From Actinomycetota bacterium (lineage in GTDB: Bacteria; Actinomycetota; Thermoleophilia; Solirubrobacterales; Solirubrobacteraceae): 41,757 nucleotides of DNA. The notes below the pieces were generated by a model that did no database searches, was not told the DNA's origin, and saw nothing but the letters and a program-made list of their open reading frames with translations. Below, one piece after another: positions 7,304 to 16,874 of the stretch. How positions within the stretch are numbered: the first letter of the stretch is position 1; each line of letters starts with the position of its first letter. The DNA lies in contig VAWK01000027.1 in NCBI GenBank assembly GCA_005885515.1, positions 86,437-128,193 of the forward strand. The letters run 5' to 3'. The translations under genes were made by a program, and so were the position numbers.

Positions 7304-8103
7304 CGCCGCCCGCCGCTGCCGCTCCTGCGGTCCAACCCAGGCGCGTCGGCGCCGGCTCGCGCCTGGCGCCGGGTGTCCGCCCGCCGCGCCGCGTCTCGGG
7401 CCCCGCCCGCCGGCCAGCGCCGGGGCGGGCGGCGCAGCGCCTGCAGCGCCACGGCGGGCTGCTGCTCGAGCTGCTCTCGGCGCTGGAGAGGCTATCGGGC
7501 CACCGGCTGATCGACCGCTTGATTCGCGGGCGCGCTTGGCTTGTCCTGATCACGTTCGCGCTGATCGGGATCGTGACGCTGCAGCTCGCGCTGCTGAAGC
7601 TCAACGGCGCGGTCGGCCGGACGCTCCAGCGCGAGGCCGTGCTGCAGCGCGAGAACGCCTCCCTGAGCATCGAAAACTCAGAACTGGCGGCCGCCAATCG
7701 CGTGCAGGCGCGCGCCGCCCAGCTGGGCATGGAATTCACCTCCTCGAGCGCGCTGCGCTTCCTCGCGGCCGATCCCGGCGTGGATCTCAAGCGCGCTGCC
7801 GCGGCGCTGCGAGCCTCGGGCACGGGCTCAGAAGAAGCTCAGGCGGGTCGCGCGGCCGCCGCCGCGAGCTCCTCATCGGCGGGCGCCGAACCCGGTCACA
7901 CCGAAGCCGGCGAAGCGACCGGCTCGGGCTCGGGCGCCGCCGGCTCGGAAACAGGCTCGCAAGCAGGATCGGGAGCGAGCTCAACGCAGGCCTCCCGCGC
8001 CAGCGGCGAAGCCGCCACGCCGCAGGCCGCGCCGTCGCCTGCGCCGTCGGGCTCGGCGCCGGCCTCGTCGGCGGGCGGGACGCAGGCGAGCCCGAACGGA
8101 TAG
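7300..8103 (+). CDS. ftsL: FtsL-like division protein with long low-complexity tail
   Basis: FtsL is a bitopic protein that with FtsB and FtsQ activates septal synthase FtsWI. The call rests on topology and position between rsmH and ftsI. The 267-residue product has an Arg/Pro-rich cytoplasmic part (1-78), one membrane segment at about 79-99 (AWLVLITFALIGIVTLQLAL), a coiled coil at about 100-140 (QREAVLQRENASLSIENSEL) and AAQLGMEFT as in the DivIC/FtsL fold. Residues 172-267 form an unusual Ser/Gly/Ala/Glu-rich external tail. GTG 7300 overlaps the rsmH stop and has GGAGG 4 bases upstream. Typical FtsL proteins are near 100-150 residues, so this one is long. Confidence 0.82.
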   Translation: MTPPAAAAPAVQPRRVGAGSRLAPGVRPPRRVSGPARRPAPGRAAQRLQRHGGLLLELLSALERLSGHRLIDRLIRGRAWLVLITFALIGIVTLQLALLKLNGAVGRTLQREAVLQRENASLSIENSELAAANRVQARAAQLGMEFTSSSALRFLAADPGVDLKRAAAALRASGTGSEEAQAGRAAAAASSSSAGAEPGHTEAGEATGSGSGAAGSETGSQAGSGASSTQASRASGEAATPQAAPSPAPSGSAPASSAGGTQASPNG

Positions 8104-8106
8104 CGC

Positions 8107-9768
8107 GTGGCCCTGGCGCAGCGGCGAATCGGGGCGATCTTCGTGGCCGGATTCGCGCTGCTCGCGCTCGCGGGAGCGCGCACCCTGTACCTCGGCACGC
8201 TGCACGGCGGGGCGCTGCGCCGTGCGGCGCGCACTCAGCAGCTGACCTATGAACCGGTTCCCGCGCAGCGGGGGACGATCAGCGACCGCAACGGCATCGA
8301 CCTGGCCGTGTCCGAGCCGGCACAGGACATCGCGGTGACGCCGTACCTCGTCAAGGAGCCGCTGGCGGCGGCGCGGCGGCTCGCGCCGCTGCTGGGCCAG
8401 CCGCAGGACGCGGTTTTGCGCAAGCTCTCCCAGCGCAGCGGCTTTGTGTACCTGGCGCGGGCGCTACCCGCCAGGCAGGCCAAGGGTGTGCTCGCGCTCA
8501 AGATCCCAGGCATCAGCGGAACCCCGGTGATGCGCCGGGTGTACCCGCGCGGGCAGCTGGCCGCGCAGGTGCTGGGGGTGGTGGGCGCGCAAGGCAACGG
8601 CCTGGCGGGGCTCGAGTACTCGCGCGACTCGCTGCTGCACGGGCGCACCGGAGAGCGCCGCGTGGTGAGCGATGCGATCGGCCAGCCGGTGTCGATCAAC
8701 GAAGTCAAGCCCGAGGGCCGGGGCACCTCGATCTCGCTCACGCTGGACGCCAACGTCCAACAGCGCGCCGAAGAAGTGCTCGGCGCGGTGGGCCGGGTGT
8801 TCAGCCCCAAAGACGCCGCGGCGATCGTGATGGACCCGCGCAGCGGCACCATCCTGGCGATGGCAAACTGGCCGACGTTCGACGCCAATGACCCGGGTCA
8901 CACCTCGCCCGAGGCGCTTGAGAACCGGGCGGTCAGCCTGGACTACGAACCCGGCTCCACGTTCAAGGCGATCACCGTCGCGGGGGCGCTGCAGACGGGG
9001 CTGATCACGCCGAACAGCGGCTTCTCGGTCCCTGACCAGATCCACGTCGCCGACAGGACGATCCACGACGACACCGAACACCCCCAGGAATCGCTCAGCG
9101 CCGCCCAGATCCTGGCCCGGTCGAGCAACGTTGGCGCGATCGAGATCGGCATGCTCGAGGGGGCGCCGCGATTCAGCGAATGGGTGCGCCAGTTCGGGTT
9201 CGGCGCCAGAACCGGCGTGGAGCTGCCGGGCGAGGAAATGGGCATGGTCCTCCCGCTCAAGCACTACTCCGGCTCCTCGATGGGCAACCTGCCGATCGGG
9301 CAGGGCCAGCTGGTCACGCCGCTGCAGATGGCCAGCGCGTATGCGGCGATCGCCAACGGCGGCATCCTGCGACCGGCCCGCATCGTCCGCTCGGTGGGCG
9401 GAGATTTGCTGCCCGAGCCCGCCGGGAGACGCGTCATCTCGCCCGCCACCGCGGCCGCCCTGAGGCAGATGCTGGAAGGAGTGCTCGCGCCCGGCGGCAC
9501 CGCCAGCGAGGTCTCGCTGCCCGGCTACCAGCTCGCCGGCAAGACGGGCACCGCGAGCAAGATCGATCCCGCCACGCACCAGTACTCGAAAACCGCCTTC
9601 ATCGCCTCCTTCATGGGGTTTGCACCGGCCGCGCACCCGAAGCTGCTGTGCGCGGTGGTCGTCGATGAACCCCAGGCCGGGTCGATCTACGGCGGCACCG
9701 TGGCGGCGCCCGCGTTCGGCCAGATCATGGCGTTCGCGCTGCCATACCTTGGCATCCCCCCGGGGTAG
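8107..9768 (+). CDS. ftsI: Septal class B penicillin-binding protein (FtsI/PBP3)
   Basis: FtsI is the septal peptidoglycan transpeptidase paired with the glycosyltransferase FtsW. The 553-residue protein has an N-terminal membrane anchor (IGAIFVAGFALLALAGA), a dimerisation domain starting at QRGTISDRNGIDLAVS, and a transpeptidase domain with STFK (nucleophile S284), SSN (339-341) and KTG (479-481). GTG 8107 is three bases after the ftsL stop and directly precedes the basic residues before the anchor. There are no C-terminal PASTA repeats, unlike some Gram-positive homologues. Its TAG stop lies inside a possible -10 element for murE. Position in the dcw cluster supports ftsI rather than an elongation-type PBP2. 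Confidence 0.94.
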   Translation: MALAQRRIGAIFVAGFALLALAGARTLYLGTLHGGALRRAARTQQLTYEPVPAQRGTISDRNGIDLAVSEPAQDIAVTPYLVKEPLAAARRLAPLLGQPQDAVLRKLSQRSGFVYLARALPARQAKGVLALKIPGISGTPVMRRVYPRGQLAAQVLGVVGAQGNGLAGLEYSRDSLLHGRTGERRVVSDAIGQPVSINEVKPEGRGTSISLTLDANVQQRAEEVLGAVGRVFSPKDAAAIVMDPRSGTILAMANWPTFDANDPGHTSPEALENRAVSLDYEPGSTFKAITVAGALQTGLITPNSGFSVPDQIHVADRTIHDDTEHPQESLSAAQILARSSNVGAIEIGMLEGAPRFSEWVRQFGFGARTGVELPGEEMGMVLPLKHYSGSSMGNLPIGQGQLVTPLQMASAYAAIANGGILRPARIVRSVGGDLLPEPAGRRVISPATAAALRQMLEGVLAPGGTASEVSLPGYQLAGKTGTASKIDPATHQYSKTAFIASFMGFAPAAHPKLLCAVVVDEPQAGSIYGGTVAAPAFGQIMAFALPYLGIPPG

Positions 9769-9771
9769 CAT
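9766..9771 (+). promoter_or_regulatory. TAGCAT -10-like hexamer before murE
   Basis: TAGCAT begins with the ftsI stop codon and is followed by 9 bases and the murE ATG. There is no proper Shine-Dalgarno (AGG ends only 2 bases before the ATG). It may be an internal leaderless promoter, though TAG is fixed as a stop codon, which weakens the signal. Confidence 0.35.
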
Positions 9772-9780
9772 GATCAGGCC

Positions 9781-11370
9781 ATGAGGCTCGACGAGCTGAC
9801 CGCCGGCCTGGCCAGCGCCAACGCGAGCGACGAATCCATGGCAGGCGCCGACGTGGCGATCGAGGGGCTCGCCTACGACAGTCGCGTGGTCGGCCCCGGA
9901 GACCTGTTCTTCTGCGTGAGCGGTTTTGAGAGCGACGGCCACCAGTTCGCCGCACAGGCCGTCGAGCGCGGCGCCGCCGCGCTGGTCGTCGAGCGCCCGA
10001 TCGGGTTGTCGGTGCCCGAAGTGCTCGTGTCCAGCAGCCGCGACGCGATGGCTCCGGTGGCCGCGCGCTTCTACGGCGACCCCAGCGCGCAGCTGCGCGT
10101 CGTGGGGATCACGGGCACGAACGGAAAGACGACCACGGCCTACCTCGTGCGCGCGCTGCTGCAGGCGCAGGGCATCCAGTGCGGACTGCTGGGTACGGTC
10201 ACCTCGATCGTCGGCGGGGACGAGCGCCCGGTCACGCGCACCACCCCCGAGGCGATCGATCTCCAGGCCGACTTTCACGCGATGCTGGCGGGAGGCGACC
10301 GCGCGTGCGCGATGGAGGTCTCCTCGCACGCGCTCGAGCTTGGCCGAAGCCAGGCCATCCACTTCGCGGTCGTCGTGTTCACGAACCTGAGCCGCGACCA
10401 TCTGGACTTCCACGCCACGATGGAGGACTACTTCCTGAGCAAGCGGCGCCTTTTCACCGGCTACCCCGAGCGGCCGCCGGCGGGCGCGTCCGCGGCGGCC
10501 ACGCCGCCGGGAGCGCCGCGAGCGCGCGTCATAAACACGGCGGATGCCTACGGCCGGCGACTCGCGGCGGAGCTCGACGGCGCGATCTCCTTCGCGGTCG
10601 AGCAGGCGGCCGACTACAGTGCCAGCGGACTGCGCTGCGGGCTGAGCGGGTGCCGCTTTCTCCTGCACGCACCGGCGCTGGAGCGCGAGCTCCTGCTGCC
10701 GATGCCGGGCCGCTTCAACGTCGCCAATGCACTCGCCGCGCTCGCTGCGGCGCACGCCATGGGCGGCGAGCTCGATGTCCTCGTGGATGCGCTTGGGCGC
10801 GGCGTGCGCGTCCCCGGCCGGTTCGAGCCCGTCGACGAGGGCCAGGACTTCGCGGTGATCGTCGACTACGCGCACACGCCCGACTCGCTCCAGAACGTGC
10901 TCGCCGCGGCCCGCGAGCTCGCGCGTGCCGACGGCGCCAGCGGGCGCGTGCTGTGCGTGTTCGGCGCCGGCGGGGACCGCGACCGCGGCAAGCGTCCGCT
11001 GATGGGGCAGATCGCAGCCCGCATGGCCGACGTGGCGCTGGTCACCTCAGACAACCCGCGTTCGGAGGACCCCGAGCGGATCATCGCCGAGATCCTCAGC
11101 GGCGCCCAGGGGGCGGGAGGCGCCGAGGTGCGGAGCATCGTCGAGCGCGCCGAGGCGATCGCGCAGGCGCTCGAACTGGCGCGCCGCGGCGACGTCGTCG
11201 TGATCGCCGGCAAGGGCCACGAGCAGGGCCAGGAGCTCGCGGGAGGAAGGAAGGTCCCGTTCGACGACGTCACCGTCGCCCGACGGGCCCTGGCCGGTCT
11301 GCCCGCGCCCTCGCCGGGCGGGGATCGCGCGCGGCCGCAGGCCAGCCGACCCACCGGAGCGGCGGCATGA
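9781..11370 (+). CDS. murE: UDP-MurNAc-tripeptide synthetase, meso-DAP type
   Basis: MurE adds the third stem-peptide residue to UDP-MurNAc-Ala-Glu in the cytoplasm, using ATP. The 529-residue protein carries the ATP loop GITGTNGKTTTAYLV, TTPEAIDL for substrate binding, EVSSHALELGR, VIVDYAHTPDSL and the specificity motif SDNPRSEDP. In this family DNPR marks meso-diaminopimelate-adding enzymes rather than lysine-adding ones, so the wall is predicted to contain meso-DAP. ATG 9781 has no good ribosome binding site. The C-terminus ends with about 25 Pro/Arg/Gly-rich residues beyond the domain. The TGA overlaps the ATG of a 16-codon frame that leads into murF. Confidence 0.95.
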   Translation: MRLDELTAGLASANASDESMAGADVAIEGLAYDSRVVGPGDLFFCVSGFESDGHQFAAQAVERGAAALVVERPIGLSVPEVLVSSSRDAMAPVAARFYGDPSAQLRVVGITGTNGKTTTAYLVRALLQAQGIQCGLLGTVTSIVGGDERPVTRTTPEAIDLQADFHAMLAGGDRACAMEVSSHALELGRSQAIHFAVVVFTNLSRDHLDFHATMEDYFLSKRRLFTGYPERPPAGASAAATPPGAPRARVINTADAYGRRLAAELDGAISFAVEQAADYSASGLRCGLSGCRFLLHAPALERELLLPMPGRFNVANALAALAAAHAMGGELDVLVDALGRGVRVPGRFEPVDEGQDFAVIVDYAHTPDSLQNVLAAARELARADGASGRVLCVFGAGGDRDRGKRPLMGQIAARMADVALVTSDNPRSEDPERIIAEILSGAQGAGGAEVRSIVERAEAIAQALELARRGDVVVIAGKGHEQGQELAGGRKVPFDDVTVARRALAGLPAPSPGGDRARPQASRPTGAAA

Positions 11371-11413
11371 GCATGGCAGCGACGGGCGCGCGCTTGTCCG
11401 CGGCGGCGGGCCG

Positions 11414-11417
<4 letters not shown>
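11367..11417 (+). CDS. Possible 16-codon coupling frame between murE and murF
   Basis: ATG 11367 overlaps the murE stop (ATGA), and its own TGA at 11415-11417 overlaps the murF ATG (ATGA). The peptide would be MSMAATGARLSAAAGR. The frame exactly bridges the 43-base gap between two large genes, so a ribosome could pass from murE to murF by reinitiation. It has no recognisable domain. A short open run arises easily by chance at this GC content, so it may be only a coincidence. Confidence 0.35.
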
Positions 11418-12942
<1,525 letters not shown>

Positions 12943-12943
<1 letters not shown>

Positions 12944-13908
12944 TGGGCCGGATCCTGTTCGGCGGCACCGCCGCGCTGCTCATCTGCATCTTCCTCAGCC
13001 CCAGGTTCATCGAGTTCCTGCGCGGCCGCGAGTTCGGGCAGCACATCCGCGAGGACGGGCCCAAAGGGCACCACCTCAAGGCTGGCAAGCCCACCATGGG
13101 GGGCCTGATCCTGTTCCTGGCGGTGTCGGTTCCGTTCCTCATCCTGACCGACTACGACTGGCGCTCGGTCGGCGTGTTCGGCGCGGCGATCGCCTGCGCG
13201 GTGCTGGGCTTCGCCGATGACTACACCAAGCTCGTCCGGCGCCGCTCGCTCGGCCTGCGGGCGCGCACCAAGCTGCTGGTCACGATCGCGATCTCGCTGG
13301 CGCTGTGGTTCATCGCCGAACACCAGGCGCACCTCGCGCCCACGCTGCGCCTGCGCTTCGTCGACTACGAGGTCGATCTCGGCGTGCTGTACCCGCTGCT
13401 GATCTATTTCGTGGTTGCCGGGACGACGAGCGCGGTCAACCTCACCGACGGGCTCGACGGCCTGGCCGCGGGCTGCGCCGCGATCGTGCTGCTGGCGTAC
13501 ATCGCGATCACGTTCATCACCGGCGAGTACGACCTTGCGATGCTCGCCGCGTGCCTGGTCGGGGGGTGCATCGGCTTTCTCTGGTTCAACGCCTTTCCGG
13601 CCACGATCTTCATGGGCGACACCGGCTCGCTCGGGCTCGGGGGGGCCGTGGCCGGGCTTGCGGTGATGACGAAGACCGAGCTGCTGCTGGTGCTGCTGGG
13701 CGGCATCTTCGTGATCGAGGCGCTGTCGGTCGCGCTGCAGGTGATCTCCTTCCAGGCGACGCGCAAACGCATCTTCCTGATGGCTCCGATCCACCATCAC
13801 TTCGAGCTGCGCGCCTGGTCGGAGACCAAGATCATCCTGCGCTTCTGGATCGTGGCCGCGATCTGCTGCGCGATCGGATTCACGATCTACCGCCAGAGCA
13901 TCAAATGA
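12943..13908 (+). CDS. mraY: Phospho-N-acetylmuramoyl-pentapeptide transferase
   Basis: MraY transfers phospho-MurNAc-pentapeptide from UDP to undecaprenyl phosphate, making lipid I at the inner membrane face. The 321-residue protein is a polytopic membrane protein with about ten helices. Family marks are GPKGHHLKAGKPTMGGLI, the aspartate pair in GFADDYTKL, NLTDGLDGLAAG, FMGDTGSLGLGG and the C-terminal MAPIHHHFEL. ATG 12943 overlaps the murF stop by one base and gives the expected first helix; the longer open frame upstream is a murF shadow. The stop overlaps murD as ATGA. Confidence 0.97.
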
Positions 13909-15347
13909 GCGGACCCGCCCAGCGCCATGCGCGGCGGCACGCGCGGCGGGCGCATCCGGCGCCGCCCGGTCGGCGGCGCCGACCGGCGCTGCCGCCGGGC
14001 CCCTATGCGGTGCTGGGGCTGGCGCGATCGGGCAGGGCCGCCGCGCTCGCCCTGGCCGCGCACGGGGAGCGGGTGATCGGCCTCGACGCCGGCGCGCCCG
14101 CCGGGCTGGACGAGCTGGCGGCCCACGGGATCGAGATTTACGCCGGCGAGCTCGCCGCGGCGCTGCCGGCAGGCGCGCGCGCGCTCATCAAGAGCCCGGG
14201 CGTGCCGCAGCAGGCAGCCGCGGTCGCGGCGGCCCGCCGGCGGGGACTGGAGGTGTTCGGAGAGCTCGAGCTCGGCTGGCGCATGCTCCCCAACCAGTTC
14301 ATCGCCGTGACGGGTACCAACGGCAAGACCACGACCGCCGAGCTGATCGGCCACATGCATCGCCAGGCGGGCCTGCCGGTGGTCATCGCGGGCAATGTGG
14401 GCACAGCGCTCAGCGGCCTCGCGGGCAAGGTCCCCGAGCGCGCCACCGTCGTGTGCGAGGCGTCCTCCTTCCAGCTCGAGGACACGGTCGCGTTCGCGCC
14501 CGAGGCGGCGGTGCTCGTCAACCTCGCGCCCGACCACCTCGACCGCCACGGCAGCCTCGGTGCGTACGTGCGGGCGAAGGCCAACGCCTTCGAGCGCCAG
14601 CACGAGCAGGATGTGGCGGTCCTACCCAGCTCGCTGCTGGCGGCGGCAACTGCGTCCGGCCGTCCCGCGCCGGGGATCCAGGACGCCACTCCGCTGCTGG
14701 GCGCGGGCCGCGCCCGGCGCGTCGGCTTCGGCGCTTCACCCGGCGCCGAGCTGCGCGAGCGCGACGGCGAGCTGTGGTGGCGCGATCGCCGCCTGCTCGC
14801 CACCGCAGAGCTGCGCCTGCGCGGGCGCCACAACCTCGAGAACGCGATGGCGGCGGCGGCCGTGTGCCTCGCGCGCGGGTTGGAGCAGGAAGCGGTTGCC
14901 GCCGCACTGCGCTCGTTCGCCGGCGTCCGTCACCGGCTCGAGGAGATCGCCACGCGCGGCGGGGTGCGGTTCATCAACGACTCCAAGGCCACCAACATCG
15001 CGAGCACGCTGGTCGCCCTGGAGGCGCTGGCGGGCGCGCCAGGGGTGCACCTGATCCTCGGCGGCCAGGGCAAGGGCCAGGATTTCGCCGCCCTGCGCGA
15101 CGCCGTGCGAGCGCGCTGCAGCGGGGCGTACCTGATCGGTGAAGACGCGGCCGTGATCGCGCGCGCGTTGACCGGCGCCGGCGTGCCGGTGCAGGTGTAC
15201 GGCGATCTCGAGCGCGCTCTCGCCAGCGCAACGCGAGCCGCGGCAGCGGGAGAGGTCGTGCTGCTCTCGCCCGCGTGCGCGAGCTTTGACCAGTTCAGCG
15301 ACTTCGAGGCGCGCGGCGAGCGGTTTCGCCAGCTGGTGTGCGGGTAG
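13905..15347 (+). CDS. murD: UDP-MurNAc-L-alanine:D-glutamate ligase
   Basis: MurD adds D-glutamate to UDP-MurNAc-L-Ala. The 480-residue protein shows YAVLGLARSGRAAA for the N-terminal fold, the ATP loop VTGTNGKTTTAELI, CEASSFQLE, NLAPDHLDRH, GRHNLENAMAA and FINDSKATNI, all expected. ATG 13905 overlaps the mraY stop. This start adds about 32 residues rich in Arg, His and Pro before the family's usual N-terminus; no better in-frame start is obvious. The TAG stop is the first triplet of a 63-base sequence that is repeated downstream. Confidence 0.95.
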   Translation: MSGPAQRHARRHARRAHPAPPGRRRRPALPPGPYAVLGLARSGRAAALALAAHGERVIGLDAGAPAGLDELAAHGIEIYAGELAAALPAGARALIKSPGVPQQAAAVAAARRRGLEVFGELELGWRMLPNQFIAVTGTNGKTTTAELIGHMHRQAGLPVVIAGNVGTALSGLAGKVPERATVVCEASSFQLEDTVAFAPEAAVLVNLAPDHLDRHGSLGAYVRAKANAFERQHEQDVAVLPSSLLAAATASGRPAPGIQDATPLLGAGRARRVGFGASPGAELRERDGELWWRDRRLLATAELRLRGRHNLENAMAAAAVCLARGLEQEAVAAALRSFAGVRHRLEEIATRGGVRFINDSKATNIASTLVALEALAGAPGVHLILGGQGKGQDFAALRDAVRARCSGAYLIGEDAAVIARALTGAGVPVQVYGDLERALASATRAAAAGEVVLLSPACASFDQFSDFEARGERFRQLVCG

Positions 15348-15471
15348 GCGCCGAGGCGAACAGCCCGCGGCGTCGGATCCCGGTCGGCGGCTAGCGTCCC
15401 CGTGGGCCCTAGGCGCCGAGGCGAACAGCCGCGGCGTGGGGTCCCGGTCGGCGGTTAGCGTCCCCGTGGGC
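15345..15471 (+). repeat. Imperfect tandem repeat, two ~63-nt units, at the murD end
   Basis: Unit 1 (15345-15407) and unit 2 (15410-15471) share almost all bases, differing by one C deletion and about three substitutions. Each begins TAGGCGCCGAGGCGAACAGC and ends TAGCGTCCCCGTGGGC. Unit 1 starts with the murD stop codon, so the duplication copied the stop. Each unit has one TAGCGT hexamer (15392 and 15456), which fits TANNNT, so duplicated promoter elements for ftsW are possible. No gene is seen in 15348-15527. Confidence 0.85.
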
Positions 15472-15527
15472 GGCGCGGGCGCCGGCGCGTGGAGGCTTTC
15501 GCCGCTGTCTGTCGAAGTGGGCTCACG

Positions 15528-16874
15528 ATGCCAGCGGCCGCAGCACGACGTGCGCGCGCGCCACAGCCGCCTGCGCGGGGAAAGGGTGCGAGGCGCCGCG
15601 GCCGTGCCTCCCGGGCGCAGCCGCTCGAGCAGCGCGTGCTGCTGACGGCGACGCTATGCCTGCTGGCGTTCGGGGCGGTGATGGTCTACAGCGCCTCCTC
15701 GGCCACGTCCCTGCTCCAGGGCCGCGGCACCGGCAGCGCCTACCTGATCAAGTTCCTCGTCTACGGGGCGATCGGCCTGGTGTTGATGCGCGTGCTCGCG
15801 CGCGATGGGCTGGCCCGGGTGCAGGGCGTGATCGGCCCGCTGCTGGCGGTCTCGTTCGTGCTCGTGCTCGCCGTGCACGTCCCCCATCTCGGCGTGAGCG
15901 TCAACGGGGCGCGCCGCTGGCTCGGCACCGGGCCGCTGCAGTTTCAGCCCTCGGAGCTGCTGAAGCTCGCGCTGCTGCTGTATGCCGCCACGCTGCTCGC
16001 CAGGCGTCCCGAGCGTGTGCACGACCTGCGCGAGCTGCTCAACCCGCTGCTCGTCGTCGTGGGCGGCGCCTGCCTGCTCATCGCCACCCAGCCCGACCTG
16101 GGGACGACGATGGTGATCATCTGCACGACCGTGGCGCTGCTCGTCACGGCCGGGATCCCGATGCGCAAGCTCGTGCTGCTGGCGGGTGCGCTGGTCGCGC
16201 TCGTGCTCCTGTACGCGATCGTGCGGCCGTACGCACGGGCCCGGCTGACCTCGTTCATGAATCCCTGGGCGCACGCAGCTGGCAGCGGCTTCCAGGCCGT
16301 ACAGGGGCAGATCGCGATCGGCTCGGGGGGGTTGTTCGGCGCCGGCCCGGGCGAGTCGGTACAGAAGATCTTCTACCTGCCCGAGGCGCCGACGGACTTC
16401 ATCCTCGCGGTCATCGCGGAGGAGCTGGGGGCGATCGGCGTGTGCGCGCTGCTGTTCCTGTACGGCATGATCGGCTACGCCGGGCTCAGTGCGGCGCGCA
16501 AGGCGCGCAGCTCCTACAGCGCCCTGATGGCGGTCGGCCTCACGAGCCTGATCCTCTCGCAGGCGCTGCTCAACATCTTCGCCGTGCTCGGCATGGCCCC
16601 GCTGACGGGAGTGCCGCTGCCGTTCGTGTCCTACGGCTCGAGCAGCCTGATCGTGATGCTGGCGGCGATGGGACTGCTGCTCAACGTTGCCGGCGGCGCC
16701 AGCGCACACCTGCGCGTCGTGCCCGCGCCGCGGCGGCGCCGTGTCGACGCCCGCAGGCGCGAAGCGCCACGATGGGGCGGTGAGCTCGGCGCCGAGGAGG
16801 ATCGTGATCGCCGCCGGCGGGACCGCGGGGCACGTCGTGCCGGCGCTGGCGGTGGCCGAGGCGCTGCGCGCTGA
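15528..16874 (+). CDS. ftsW: SEDS peptidoglycan glycosyltransferase FtsW
   Basis: FtsW polymerises lipid II at the septum together with FtsI. The 448-residue protein begins with an Arg/Pro-rich cytoplasmic tail of about 40 residues, followed by about ten membrane helices. SEDS marks are NGARRWLGTGPLQFQPSELL, ATQPDLGTTMV, LPEAPTDFILAVIAEELG and TGVPLPFVSYGSSSLI. ATG 15528 is my choice; GTG 15489 in the same frame is an alternative. The last ~50 residues are very Arg-rich, and the final 95 bases overlap murG in another frame, which is long for this cluster. The duplicated gap before it may hold its own promoter. Confidence 0.93.
   Translation: MPAAAARRARAPQPPARGKGARRRGRASRAQPLEQRVLLTATLCLLAFGAVMVYSASSATSLLQGRGTGSAYLIKFLVYGAIGLVLMRVLARDGLARVQGVIGPLLAVSFVLVLAVHVPHLGVSVNGARRWLGTGPLQFQPSELLKLALLLYAATLLARRPERVHDLRELLNPLLVVVGGACLLIATQPDLGTTMVIICTTVALLVTAGIPMRKLVLLAGALVALVLLYAIVRPYARARLTSFMNPWAHAAGSGFQAVQGQIAIGSGGLFGAGPGESVQKIFYLPEAPTDFILAVIAEELGAIGVCALLFLYGMIGYAGLSAARKARSSYSALMAVGLTSLILSQALLNIFAVLGMAPLTGVPLPFVSYGSSSLIVMLAAMGLLLNVAGGASAHLRVVPAPRRRRVDARRREAPRWGGELGAEEDRDRRRRDRGARRAGAGGGRGAAR

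Noticed and set aside
8464-10875. 803-codon open frame on the minus strand opposite ftsI and murE
   Set aside because: It is a GC-bias shadow: composition is Arg/Ala/Gly/His-rich, no domain is visible, and the + strand carries two complete enzymes with all motifs.
15345-15471. CRISPR-like array from repeated units
   Set aside because: Units are head to tail with no spacers and only two copies; there is no cas gene in the window.
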